Positions 44,611 through 53,862 of a stretch of 64,000 bases of DNA are shown piece by piece. The stretch lies in assembly GCA_964537685.1 (NCBI GenBank), contig CAZICM010000029.1:1-64000 (forward strand), in the 5' to 3' direction. The stretch comes from CAZICM01 sp964537685 (GTDB taxonomy: Bacteria; Myxococcota_A; Polyangia; Polyangiales; Polyangiaceae). A model generated the notes under the pieces. The model searched no databases. It saw only the letters and a program-made list of their open reading frames with translations, and was not told the origin of the DNA. Position 1 is the first letter of the stretch. The number at the start of each line of letters is the position of its first letter. The translations under genes were made by a program, and so were the position numbers.

Positions 44611-44855
44611 GCGCTGAACTCATTGTTTGGTTGCAAATTCATCGCGCATATACTGAAAAGATTTTCAGCGAGTTGTTTGTAGTGGGGCACTTGCTTGACA
44701 ATTTGCTGGTCATCAAGCGGGCCATTGATAGCATTTCGAAACATCTGGAAGCCCTGAGCGGCGATCGTCTTATGATGACCCGAGCCGAGCAAGCCCAAGG
44801 CATTGGTGTTAGCAGGGAATTGGCCCTGATAAACCGTGTTGGCACTTTGAAATAA
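44580..44855 (+). CDS. Doubtful small open frame
   Basis: This 91-codon frame starts inside the 42-bp repeats (MSGKGGARAI) and continues as a helical sequence (SELFVVGHLLDNLLVIKRAIDSI). No family is recognised, and an opposite-strand frame is also open. It could be a small protein whose start region is made by repeat expansion. Confidence 0.25.
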   Translation: MSGKGGARAICAELIVWLQIHRAYTEKIFSELFVVGHLLDNLLVIKRAIDSISKHLEALSGDRLMMTRAEQAQGIGVSRELALINRVGTLK

Positions 44856-44917
44856 TAAAGCTTGCATTTGGGAGTGAGGCGTTTGTGGTAGACGGGTAAT
44901 ACGAAAGGAGAACATTC

Positions 44918-46141
44918 ATGCCGACCTTTAATGAAGACATTTTTGTTCAAAGCAACATTGCGAAGGTTCGTATCAGGGCGTCCGAGCCGACGGCAAATGA
45001 GGTCGATGATACTGACAAGTGGCCGAGTATCATGCTCGATGGAGCCAAAGCTGAAGTCAAGGTTGGTGGAATCGTAAAGCCCGCAGGCATAGAGCCAAGC
45101 ACCGGCCTTGATGGACGCATCGTCGTAGAAAACGCTACTGGTAGGCAGCGGGTCGTGCTCGATGGCAAGACGGGAACAGTGGCCCTTCGCGATAAAGACA
45201 ACAATCCAGTAGCCCGCCTCGATGCTGATCATGGTGATCTGTGGCTCGGAGGAAATAGCACAAACGGTACAATCCGGCTTTTTGCGCAAGGTGTCGATAA
45301 TATTTATTCTACAAATTACACAATAAGTATTGACGCCTATAACGGTAGCATTCGGGCCGGAGGAAAAGGACCAAATGGTTTGCTTATACTTCGCAATACT
45401 GCCTCCAAAGAAATCGTGCGGATCGCATCAGGATCATCAACAGCTACAGAGGATTGCACCATTCATCTCAATGGGGCGGACGCATCAATCCGGGCTGGGT
45501 CAGGGGGAAAGAATGGAAAAATCTTGGTACGCAACGAGGATAGCGCGGAAATCGTGCGGATCGCATCAGGGCCGTCGACGGCTGCAAAGGATTGCACCAT
45601 TCACCTTAATGGCGCGGACGCATCAATCCGGGCTGGGTCAGGGGGAAAGGATGGGAAAATCTTAGTACGCAACAAGGATGGGGAGGTAACGGTGCTGATC
45701 GATGGCGAGAAGGGAGACGTGAAGCTCCTTAATGCTGACTGCGCAGAGGAGTTCGATACGGTCGTCGGCATTGATGCCGTGCCAGGATCGGTTCTAGTTA
45801 TCAATGATGACGAACGGCTTACTACGGCAACCCAGCCATACGATCGGCGAGTCGCCGGCGTCGTCTCAGGAGCAGGTTCATATCGCCCCGGGATTGTGTT
45901 GGGCCGCCGACAGGAAAGCGCGAACCGCTCGGCGATCGCCCTGGTGGGGAAGGTATTTTGCCTTGTGGATGCGGATCACGGACCCATTCACGTCGGTGAT
46001 CTTCTGGTCAGCTCGTCAACCCCAGGTCATGCGATGGTTGCCAGCGACCCCAGCCGGACGCCCGGAGCTGTACTTGGCAAAGCGCTGCGGGCGTGGCCTG
46101 CGGGTCAGGGGATGATCCCAATCCTCGTGTCGTTGCAATAG
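44918..46141 (+). CDS. Tail-fibre-like protein with beta-repeat units and conserved C-terminal domain
   Basis: The 407-residue protein has no signal peptide. The N-terminal half is built of Gly/Asn-rich strand repeats. Residues about 165-256 contain two near-identical 46-residue units beginning EIVRIASG. The C-terminal about 110 residues (VPGSVLVINDD, DRRVAGVVSG, AIALVGKVFCLVDADHGPIHVGDLL, GAVLGKALRAWPAGQGMIPILVSLQ) resemble the end domain of many fibre-like proteins, related to peptidase-G2-type caps. The ribosome site is AAAGGAG, 7 bases upstream. It precedes the DUF4474 gene by 13 bases. Confidence 0.7.
   Translation: MPTFNEDIFVQSNIAKVRIRASEPTANEVDDTDKWPSIMLDGAKAEVKVGGIVKPAGIEPSTGLDGRIVVENATGRQRVVLDGKTGTVALRDKDNNPVARLDADHGDLWLGGNSTNGTIRLFAQGVDNIYSTNYTISIDAYNGSIRAGGKGPNGLLILRNTASKEIVRIASGSSTATEDCTIHLNGADASIRAGSGGKNGKILVRNEDSAEIVRIASGPSTAAKDCTIHLNGADASIRAGSGGKDGKILVRNKDGEVTVLIDGEKGDVKLLNADCAEEFDTVVGIDAVPGSVLVINDDERLTTATQPYDRRVAGVVSGAGSYRPGIVLGRRQESANRSAIALVGKVFCLVDADHGPIHVGDLLVSSSTPGHAMVASDPSRTPGAVLGKALRAWPAGQGMIPILVSLQ
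45410..45685 (+). repeat. 138-bp tandem duplication inside the fibre-like gene
   Basis: Two head-to-tail units, 45410-45547 and 45548-45685, both start GAAATCGTGCGGATCGCATC. They share long identical runs and stay in frame (46 codons). A diverged partial copy precedes them (about 45340-45409). Confidence 0.85.
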
Positions 46142-46154
46142 CGAGGATACCTCT

Positions 46155-47063
46155 ATGTCTGACCTAAGCCTCAAGCAGCTTCTATCTAAAATAAATGCAA
46201 ATCCAGCAAAAGGAATTCGGCGTTTTGCGCCGGACGTTCCGCATATCAGTGTCAGGAATTTCATTGGCTCATCGTTATTTGACCAGGCATTTCCATCTTG
46301 GACACCAAAGAGCTCCCTGGCACAAGCTGCCAATGATCTCGGCTTGTTATACGATCCCGGACAGGACATTATTTATTATAAAAGGAATTCAATTTTGCGG
46401 CAGTTCGGATACAACGCCGCATATGATTATGCGGCGCCGTTTGCTAACATTGTCATTGATTGTGAGCCGATTATCTTTAATTATGCGGATAAAAACTGGA
46501 TGATCGAACTGTGGAAAGGTCAATATTCGCTGGCAACCGGTTGCGAAATAGGTATCTACAATACTCCGGCGATCGACCTGCCCTGGGGAGCCACATCTTC
46601 AGCACATTTCAATGTTGCCGATGATGATGAGCTGTTGGTAACGGCCTTTACTTTACGTAGAAAGGGCCAGATGCTTTTCTTTAGGGGACCAGAGAAGCAT
46701 TGGTGGTTAAGTGGCTTCAGGATGGGTGTACACTCTCATCCCGAAGAGCTAACGATGGACGTTTCAATTACCTGCTTGAATACCGAAATGCGCACAGCGG
46801 TTATCAATGCTTTGCTGGGTATGGACTACAACATCAAGGTACATTCAACGACGGTTAACTTTAGATTCGCGACTCCGAGTTCTTTTCAACCGCGTTTCGC
46901 TAATCCTAGTACCAATATCGCCAAGGTGTCCAATCAGCTAGCTGTCAAGGAATATCAAGATTTTGGATTTTCAAGTAACGATCTAAACACGATTCCCGGT
47001 ACGGCACTCAGTAAAATCATCGGGTGGCTTGAATGGTTGCCAAAGAAATTTAGCGCGACGTGA
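46155..47063 (+). CDS. DUF4474-domain protein
   Basis: In this 302-residue protein, residues about 60-210 match DUF4474: DLGLLYDPGQDIIYYKRNSI, IDCEPIIFNYADKNWMIELWKGQY, TGCEIGIYN. The GEIGIYN-type box and the WKGQY box define the family. Function is unknown; the domain appears in secreted or phage-like proteins. GAGGATA lies upstream of the ATG. It is probably in one operon with the fibre-like gene. Confidence 0.82.
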   Translation: MSDLSLKQLLSKINANPAKGIRRFAPDVPHISVRNFIGSSLFDQAFPSWTPKSSLAQAANDLGLLYDPGQDIIYYKRNSILRQFGYNAAYDYAAPFANIVIDCEPIIFNYADKNWMIELWKGQYSLATGCEIGIYNTPAIDLPWGATSSAHFNVADDDELLVTAFTLRRKGQMLFFRGPEKHWWLSGFRMGVHSHPEELTMDVSITCLNTEMRTAVINALLGMDYNIKVHSTTVNFRFATPSSFQPRFANPSTNIAKVSNQLAVKEYQDFGFSSNDLNTIPGTALSKIIGWLEWLPKKFSAT

Positions 47064-47104
47064 AGGAGCACATGATGGCTCCAGGCAGCTTTACATCTCC
47101 AACA

Positions 47105-48385
47105 TCACCAATCATCAAATTGTCCCAGCGATAGATCCTGATGAAGCATCCGCTTGCGCGCGCCATCGAAGGAGATTGCAACCACGCGAACGCGGCAAGC
47201 ATCGCCCCGCACCGAACGAAACGCAATCCACCACCACCCTGCTTTTTTTAGCGTCCCAACCGGTTCTGGATGAAGGGAGCCCCGGCGCCCAGCCAACACG
47301 TCGGAATCCGATCCAAAATCCACGATATCGTGGTGAACAGGGCCGGCCGGCGGCGCCTCCGTGAAGCCCTGATCGCGTATATACTGAATCGCGCGCTCAA
47401 CCGCCTCCGCGCGCGGAATGTAGACGTGCGATTCCATCCACGCCTGCTCGAATTTCTCGCGTTCGGCTCGCTTGCGCGCGTTTTCCTCGGCCTCTTGCGC
47501 GAGACTTTCGGGGGAATGATAAAATCTGCCATGATCAATGCGCCATCGCTGCTCTGTTGCTTGTACGATAGCCCCATCCGCGATCGCGCTTAGGCGGACC
47601 TTAAGCGCTTCGTTCTGCTCTGTGGAGCGGTAAATCGCTTCCCATGAGGCGCGGCTGAGCGCGATGGGCGAGCCCGCGTAGATCCCATCGTAAACGATTG
47701 AACGAGAGTCATTTTCGATATGAAGCCATGCCGCCGTGACAGGAGTTCCGAGCTCGAGAATGGGAATGGGTGCCGTTTCGCCGTCCTCTGGGTGCGCCGT
47801 CCAAACAGCACCGTCAAGCGGAGCTGTTATGCTGATCTGTCCGTGGGGTTGAGCCGCAGACTTGAGCCTTTCGATGGCTTCGCTCTCGACATGGCCTGGA
47901 TTTTCGGCAAGGAATAGCCGCACACGTACGGTCGTCATGTCGCTTTTGACGCCTATGTGTGCGATTACCTGTGTGAAACCTCCTATCACCGAAGAGAGCG
48001 TGAAGACACCGGACATGTCAACGCTACCCGGTGCATCACCATGCGAGGAGCCCAACCCATTGCCCCACCAACATATCGAACCCATCTTCCATCTGCTGCA
48101 TGGTAATGGGCCCTGTTTCGTTGTGACAGTGAATTTGAGCGAGGCCGGCGCGTCATCGCTGCAGTCAGACGTATCGCCATAGGCGCCTTCGCAGCGGATT
48201 GTGCGCACAATGATTTGATCGCGCTCCATAATTTGGATGGGGCCTGGATCGTATCGTTGCGCCTCCCGGGCGCGGCACTGTGCTGGGGGTGAGGAGGCAT
48301 AACACCCGATAAGACAGAGGGTGCTACCCAGGAGCGCAAGATGTATGGCGATATTGCTGGGTATTACACGCGCTTCGGTCATCAT
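47105..48385 (-). CDS. Lipoprotein of unknown function
   Basis: The 426-residue protein has a signal peptide with lipobox LIGC near residue 28. Two beta-rich parts follow, together with a charged coiled-coil segment (EEAEENARKRAEREKFEQAW, about 300-320). Cysteines are frequent in the first 130 residues. No family is recognised. It follows mddA by 21 bases on the same strand. Confidence 0.65.
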   Translation of the reverse strand: MMTEARVIPSNIAIHLALLGSTLCLIGCYASSPPAQCRAREAQRYDPGPIQIMERDQIIVRTIRCEGAYGDTSDCSDDAPASLKFTVTTKQGPLPCSRWKMGSICWWGNGLGSSHGDAPGSVDMSGVFTLSSVIGGFTQVIAHIGVKSDMTTVRVRLFLAENPGHVESEAIERLKSAAQPHGQISITAPLDGAVWTAHPEDGETAPIPILELGTPVTAAWLHIENDSRSIVYDGIYAGSPIALSRASWEAIYRSTEQNEALKVRLSAIADGAIVQATEQRWRIDHGRFYHSPESLAQEAEENARKRAEREKFEQAWMESHVYIPRAEAVERAIQYIRDQGFTEAPPAGPVHHDIVDFGSDSDVLAGRRGSLHPEPVGTLKKAGWWWIAFRSVRGDACRVRVVAISFDGARKRMLHQDLSLGQFDDW

Positions 48386-48406
48386 GATGCACCATCGCGC
48401 GCTAAA

Positions 48407-49144
48407 TCACGTCTTCGATTTTGGGGGCATTGGGATGATCATCGACACGCGCTGCTGATAACGCCGATATTCCTCTCCATGAACGGCCAAAAGCGTGTGT
48501 TCCTCGATCCGAATTGCAATGAGAATATAAACCGTGGTCACGATGGCAAACAATAAGTGGCCCTGTGTCATCGTGGGAGTTGCCCAGAATGCGATGATGA
48601 ATCCAAGCATGAGAGGATGACGCAGCCATCGGTAGAGCACGGTTTCCTTAAATTTTACCACCGTGTATTCAACCTTGCTGTAGTAGAGCCAGACCTGGCG
48701 CAATCCAAACAGGTCGAAGTGGTTGATCAGAAATGTGGCATAAAGGACAATGACCCAGCCCGCGGCTCCGATGGTATATAGGAGGATACGCCCCCATCCA
48801 CTGTCGACGCGCCAGACAATCTCAGGCATCGCTTTCCACTGCCAGTTCATCAGCAGGAGAAGCAAGCTGGCCATGAGCACGAATACACTCCGTTCGATGG
48901 ATTCCGGAATGATTTTCTTCCACCATTGCTTGAATGTCAGCCGAGCCATGACCGTGTGCTGAATCGCAAACAGACCCAGCAGGGCGACGTTGGTGGTGAC
49001 CGCCTGGGATACCGGAACCACGGGTCCGTCGTCGATGGCTTTGGGGACAACGATGCCGGTGACGAATCCAATCTGATACAGAAATGTTATGAAGAAGATG
49101 AGATAGCATAAGGTGCCAAATAAGAGTGTCGCTATCTGTTTCAT
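48407..49144 (-). CDS. mddA: Methanethiol S-methyltransferase (MddA-like, NnrU-related membrane protein)
   Basis: The 245-residue protein has five or six TM helices. It carries the MddA pattern: LYQIGFVTGIVVPKAIDDG, LFAIQHTVMAR, INHFDLFGLRQVWLY, YRWLRHPLMLGFIIAFWATPTMT, and IRIEEHTLLAVHGEEYRRYQ. MddA methylates methanethiol with SAM to give dimethylsulfide. It resembles MddA more closely than NnrU or isoprenylcysteine methyltransferases, but activity is inferred. It follows the giant kinase by 59 bases. Confidence 0.78.
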   Translation of the reverse strand: MKQIATLLFGTLCYLIFFITFLYQIGFVTGIVVPKAIDDGPVVPVSQAVTTNVALLGLFAIQHTVMARLTFKQWWKKIIPESIERSVFVLMASLLLLLMNWQWKAMPEIVWRVDSGWGRILLYTIGAAGWVIVLYATFLINHFDLFGLRQVWLYYSKVEYTVVKFKETVLYRWLRHPLMLGFIIAFWATPTMTQGHLLFAIVTTVYILIAIRIEEHTLLAVHGEEYRRYQQRVSMIIPMPPKSKT

Positions 49145-49203
49145 GAATTTACTCCATATACATCCAATTGGATAAGTTGGCTTCCCGTGGGGGCGTGGTT
49201 TGA

Positions 49204-52200
49204 TTAGCGCTTAATGACAAGCTTTCGGTTCTTGACGCGAAGGTTTGAAGCAGATTCCGCAACGCGCGTCGCCAGCGTGAGGCCCCGCGGAAAAATCTGG
49301 CCCTCGGCGACTCCAACGCGGTCATAGGTCCATGCGAATACCGAGCCCTCGCGATCCCATGGACTGAGCCGCGAGCGGCCTTCGGCGCGCATTTCTCCGA
49401 CGATTTCCTTGCGGCTTAGATCGAGGACATAAATGCGTTCGCCGGTGGTAAGAAGCATTGTGCTTCCATCGGGCGAAGTCGATAAATCGCTGAAGGGTTC
49501 GCCGGTCCAGCCTTCGAGGATGCGCCGTTGTTGTCCTGTCGCTTTTATCACGCTTGCCCCCGAAGCATCGGCGAAGGCCAAGTCTCCAGCTTCTGGGCCA
49601 TCACCGAGCGCGGTCGCCCGAGGTGTTGCATAACCCCACAATGCAAGTGTGCGCTCTTTGTCGTCAAAACGCGCCAGTGCACCGGAACTAAGCGCCATCC
49701 ACATTCCACTGCCCACGTTTCCGCGCGAAGGGCTCAATGCTGTTGCAAATACATATCCATCTGCCTGCGCAATCACCTTGGGTTCAGCCGTTGCAGGATC
49801 GTCGTCCAGATTGTGAAGCGAGATCGTTCCATCGAGGTTTTGATGCAAAACCGCGTGGCACGAGGCATCCGCGCCGAGCATCAATCCGGGTTTGCGCTTT
49901 ATTTTGCGGGCATTTAAATCGCTTCGAACATCAAAAAATTGATAAAAATCACCATCCAATTTCCATGCGAGTAAGCGTCCGTCTTCGCAAAGCCGGACGA
50001 GGTTGCCCTTTCCAGCCTGAGCGAGGCGCCCCGTTTCTATGTTGTAGAGCCGGATATCCTCGCCCACTTGGAATGCGATCGTATTGGTGTCCACGCGGGA
50101 AAAAGCCTTGGCCGATTCATTGTCTTTCAGGGATTCGGGTTCGCCGCTGCTGTTTAGACCTTGGAATCTCAATAGGCTGCCGATAGCGGGGCCGGCTCCA
50201 TACAGAACCAGATCGCGGGACAGCAGGTTGCCATTCGATAGTTTAAAGCCTCCTACGATAGGATGTGGACCTAAATCTCTCTCCGTCAGTCCTGCAATCT
50301 CGGGCGTCTGCCATAAGCGGACTGGTCTATCTTTAATAGGCGGCGGTGAACAAGGATCTTCCTTTGGAGTTTTCTCCATATCCGGTGGAATTCCATTTCG
50401 AAGATAATGCCACTCACCATAATCATATTCGTTGCAGACAGAGAAATAAAGTCCGCTATCGTGCCAGCGGGCCTTAAAGGGCGAAGGTTCGCTTCTCAGT
50501 TGGAACAGCGGTGTGGAGACCGAGTCGAGATGAACGAAGTCAACAGCTCCGGGTTGCACCATGGCGAACACGGGATCGCGAGGGCTAAAGCGGCCTAGCA
50601 CCACGGCATCCCGGCTTTCGGCGACGGCTTCTTTTTGCTGTTCAGGGGCCCAAAGCAGCACGCGCCTCGCCAGGGTCGCGGCCACATACGCTCCATCGGG
50701 TGAAATATCGAGGACCACGCCGCGAAATGCATGCCGGTCCACCGCTTCCCCAGTGCGCCTTAAATCCCAGCGAACGATGCCTTCTTCGGTTGAACAGGCG
50801 ATAACGGGTGCGCGCTCCGCAGCCCGTATTGAGCCTGCACAGCGCATGGGTGCGGAGGCCGCGAGGGCCACCGTGCCATCGTTCCGGAGCCTGAGCACCC
50901 GGACATTTCCCGCGGATGAGCGAGTGACAACCGAGGTATCGAAGGCGAACGGAACGCGCTCGACGATCGGATCGCCCGGTGAGTGGATGGGAATGACTTT
51001 TGGATCTTTGATAAAGCGCTTGAACGTTGCCGATTCAGGATCTTCATCGAGGTTGATGTTCTCGATCACGCCGGGCTCGCTCGGCGACATATCGACAATG
51101 GTGAGCGTTGGGCCGGGGACACCACCGAGCAGCCAGCGGTCGTTCCAGGGAAATGAAGGGTTGGCAACCGCATCCAAGGTTAAGAAGCGGGCCCGCGCCG
51201 TATTGGCCACTGTCAGGCTCAAATCCAGGGGAAGCGTCCCATCGGTTGAGCCCGCGTTCATGGCTTCGATGATCCACGCAACACGCTGATACGGATCTTC
51301 CGTGTGCCTCGCCTTGGCCACGACTTCAGCCACGTAGGCCCGCTGTTCGGCGGCCTTGCGCGCGGCATCCGCAACCATTTGGCGCAGATCGTACACGCGC
51401 TTTGCAAACAGGCCGCCGGCAATAGCCAGCACAAAAGCTCCGCCCAGCGCCGCGCGCAGCGCCACACGCTTTCTGTGCAGCTTGAGGCTCTGCTCGACGA
51501 AGCGCCGCTCTATCGAGCCCAATCCCCGCGAAAACCAAGCTTTTTTGTCGCGGATGTCATTGAGCAGATCGCCGCTGGGAAGAAAGTCTTTATGTTCTCC
51601 TGCCCGGCTCCACGCCGCCGCCGCCTCGCGAATTCGCTCGATAAAGCTCAATCGCTCCATGGCCGCGAGGCGCAGCGATTGAAGCCGCGGATAGCTCTTC
51701 ACAAATGCGGGGTGCGCCGCGTCTACGTGATCCTTTTCTATGCGGACGATAAAGGCTTGTTCGAGGCGGGAGAGAATCAATTTGCTTGTATTGGCCTCAT
51801 TTCCCATCGTATCGACCAATTCTTTATAATCCCATCGAATTGGCGTTCCATCGGTCTGGGAGAGGCGCAGCAAAAGCTCCTCCGCAAGCTGCCGCTCCTC
51901 GGGTTTAAGGCGAGTAAGCACATGATCGGCATAGGCCGCCAGCGTTCCCTCGAGGCCGCCGAGTTCCTTCCATTGTTTGGAAGACAAATAGACCGGATTA
52001 TTGCTTTCTCCGGTTGTATTGGCGGCGGCGCTTTCGGCAACAGACCAATAGGCGGCGAGGGCCATAGAAATATAGGGAAGGCGGCCGTCCCCGGAACGAA
52101 GTTCGCGCTGAACGTCAGCGATGACGAGGTCCAAGTTATCGAGCTGGGCCCCCGCGAACTTGGCGGGCGACTCGACCAAATCGGAAGCGGCCGTGGCCAT

Positions 52201-53772
52201 CGGAGAGCCGACGAAGCGGATTGATGAGCGCAGCGCGGCGCCGAGCGGCGTGTCGAGCAAGGCGCTGGTCTGCTCTTCGCCCAATACGCAAAGCGTCCTG
52301 AATCCGCGGCGTATTTCGCCATCTCCCACGGTCTGAAGAAGCGCGGATAAGCGCGCGCATTTATCGGCCGGCGCAGTGGGCAGATCGTCCAGGGGATCGA
52401 CAACGAGCACCATGCCAATCGGAGACGCGCTGCAGTGTTCGAGCAATTGGTCGAGCGCTACGCCTGGAAAGGCCGCATTCATCGCATCCTGCAGCGCCTG
52501 ATCGGGATCGCTTCCCGGGCGTACAAACAAGGCTTTCCAATCGTCTTTTCCGTCGGCCCCGCTCTTGCCCAAATGGGGAACCAGACCCGCCCGCGCCAGT
52601 GAAGATTTGCCGCTGCCGCGGACGCCTTGGAGCACGACACAAGGTTCAAATTCGAGCTCACGCCCCAGGCGCGATATTTCTTCATCGCGGCCGAAGAGCA
52701 TGCCTTCGGCTCTCTCGGTTGCAGGCTCAAAGCCAAAATAAGGCGGGCTCGGCACGCCGTGAGGGCGCTGCCACGCTTCATCAAGCAAGGCGCAGAGCCG
52801 GCCTGGAGTGACATTGCGCTGGGCTTGATCGACCGACAAAAGGCGATTCAAGAGATCGACAAGGCCGCGCGGCAATCCGGCTGGATCTTTTGAAAGATCG
52901 CGCAGCTCGCCGCGAAGCGTGGCACTGCGAATTTCGCTCCACCATGCGAGTGTTGTTTTTGGATCGCCGCCCTCATGAGGCTGACCGGCGACGGCATGCG
53001 GCAGGTGTCCTGTTGTCAGTTGAACGATGCAAACGGCCAGCGCATAAGCGTCTGTCGCCGCCGTAGGATCGCCCATCTCAAAGACCTCTGGAGCCATAAA
53101 ACCAGGCGTTCCAACGACCGCGCGCTGAGCCGTCGCGCCTTCCGGCTTGGGGAGTTCGGCCGTCTCGGCATCTTGTTCTGCGACAAAGGCGGCGGTCTCT
53201 AAATCGGCTGTTTCTGTGCGGGATGCGGCACTTGGCAGGGGCCGCGGCGAAGCGGCTTCTCCTCTGCGCCGGGCAATTCCAAAGTCGAGGACTTTAACGG
53301 CGCCGTCCTTGTCCAAAAAAAGATTCGCGGGCTTTAGATCGAGATGGATCACACCGTGGCTATGGATGAGATCCAGCGCTGCGGCGGCTTCGCGCGCCCA
53401 CCGAAGAACGCGCCTCCACGCGATGCGTTTACGCCGCGCGATCAGATCCGCGAGTGTGTCGCCGATCAGAAGCTCCATCGCGACGAAAGGCTGTTTGGGC
53501 GTACCCTCGAGAACACCCGCCGCAAATACCGTAACAAGCGAAGGATGCCGAAACGAAGCCAGCAGCTTCGCTTCCTCGGCCCAATGCGCCGAATCGGCCA
53601 GCTCGGACACCAAGAGCTTAAGCGCCACGCTGCGGAATGAAGTGCCATCCGGCAGCAATTCATCCGCGCGCCACACTTCGCCAAAACCGCCGCGCCCAAG
53701 CCTCTCAACAAGGCGATAGCGTTTATCGAGCACCTCGCCCGCATGGTGTTCTTGGGCTGTGGCAAGTGTCAT
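49204..53772 (-). CDS. Ser/Thr kinase - STAND P-loop ATPase - TM - repeat-propeller protein
   Basis: Over 1522 residues: a Hanks kinase (about 15-335) with GRGGFGEV, Lys52, HLDLKPAN (143-150), DFG (163-165) and APE (227-229). Next is a STAND-type P-loop module with FGRDEEISRL (360-369), GVRGSGKSS (383-391) and Walker B MVLVVDP. A TM helix lies near 765-787. About 700 residues of WD40/propeller-like beta repeats follow (ARRVLLWAPE, DISPDGAYVAATL, TSPDGSTMLLTT). The activation segment between DFG and APE is about 60 residues, roughly twice the usual, and rich in Ala, Glu and Thr. Such kinases are thought to sense signals through the repeat domain. Upstream are a CheA-like kinase and a REC protein. 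Confidence 0.9.
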   Translation of the reverse strand: MTLATAQEHHAGEVLDKRYRLVERLGRGGFGEVWRADELLPDGTSFRSVALKLLVSELADSAHWAEEAKLLASFRHPSLVTVFAAGVLEGTPKQPFVAMELLIGDTLADLIARRKRIAWRRVLRWAREAAAALDLIHSHGVIHLDLKPANLFLDKDGAVKVLDFGIARRRGEAASPRPLPSAASRTETADLETAAFVAEQDAETAELPKPEGATAQRAVVGTPGFMAPEVFEMGDPTAATDAYALAVCIVQLTTGHLPHAVAGQPHEGGDPKTTLAWWSEIRSATLRGELRDLSKDPAGLPRGLVDLLNRLLSVDQAQRNVTPGRLCALLDEAWQRPHGVPSPPYFGFEPATERAEGMLFGRDEEISRLGRELEFEPCVVLQGVRGSGKSSLARAGLVPHLGKSGADGKDDWKALFVRPGSDPDQALQDAMNAAFPGVALDQLLEHCSASPIGMVLVVDPLDDLPTAPADKCARLSALLQTVGDGEIRRGFRTLCVLGEEQTSALLDTPLGAALRSSIRFVGSPMATAASDLVESPAKFAGAQLDNLDLVIADVQRELRSGDGRLPYISMALAAYWSVAESAAANTTGESNNPVYLSSKQWKELGGLEGTLAAYADHVLTRLKPEERQLAEELLLRLSQTDGTPIRWDYKELVDTMGNEANTSKLILSRLEQAFIVRIEKDHVDAAHPAFVKSYPRLQSLRLAAMERLSFIERIREAAAAWSRAGEHKDFLPSGDLLNDIRDKKAWFSRGLGSIERRFVEQSLKLHRKRVALRAALGGAFVLAIAGGLFAKRVYDLRQMVADAARKAAEQRAYVAEVVAKARHTEDPYQRVAWIIEAMNAGSTDGTLPLDLSLTVANTARARFLTLDAVANPSFPWNDRWLLGGVPGPTLTIVDMSPSEPGVIENINLDEDPESATFKRFIKDPKVIPIHSPGDPIVERVPFAFDTSVVTRSSAGNVRVLRLRNDGTVALAASAPMRCAGSIRAAERAPVIACSTEEGIVRWDLRRTGEAVDRHAFRGVVLDISPDGAYVAATLARRVLLWAPEQQKEAVAESRDAVVLGRFSPRDPVFAMVQPGAVDFVHLDSVSTPLFQLRSEPSPFKARWHDSGLYFSVCNEYDYGEWHYLRNGIPPDMEKTPKEDPCSPPPIKDRPVRLWQTPEIAGLTERDLGPHPIVGGFKLSNGNLLSRDLVLYGAGPAIGSLLRFQGLNSSGEPESLKDNESAKAFSRVDTNTIAFQVGEDIRLYNIETGRLAQAGKGNLVRLCEDGRLLAWKLDGDFYQFFDVRSDLNARKIKRKPGLMLGADASCHAVLHQNLDGTISLHNLDDDPATAEPKVIAQADGYVFATALSPSRGNVGSGMWMALSSGALARFDDKERTLALWGYATPRATALGDGPEAGDLAFADASGASVIKATGQQRRILEGWTGEPFSDLSTSPDGSTMLLTTGERIYVLDLSRKEIVGEMRAEGRSRLSPWDREGSVFAWTYDRVGVAEGQIFPRGLTLATRVAESASNLRVKNRKLVIKR

Positions 53773-53862
53773 TGGAGGCTCACGATATCACGCTTTGCAT
53801 AGGCTTTTATGAAAGAGGTCTCCGCTCATCTGTCGGCGTTGGTCCGCACTGCTCAGCGCGGG

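Larger units (their letters stand above)
44029..44917. other. Gene-poor region of 889 bases with 42-bp repeats
   Basis: No well-supported gene fills this stretch. It contains the 42-bp tandem repeat at 44476-44610 and an open frame at 44580-44855 listed separately. Several frames on the minus strand are open but look like shadows. The strong ribosome site AAAGGAG at 44904-44910 belongs to the next gene. Confidence 0.5.

Noticed and set aside
44324..44623. Minus-strand frame reading through the 42-bp repeats (AQIARAP, VQIAHAP, IEIAHAP)
   Set aside because: The repetition comes from the DNA repeat itself; no start with a ribosome site and no conservation evidence.
44639..45289. Minus-strand 216-codon frame
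   Set aside because: It is antisense to the fibre-like gene, which has a good ribosome site and a conserved C-terminus.
44029..47063. Prophage or contractile injection system
   Set aside because: Only a fibre-like protein and a DUF4474 protein are present; no capsid, sheath, baseplate, integrase or lysis gene was found.
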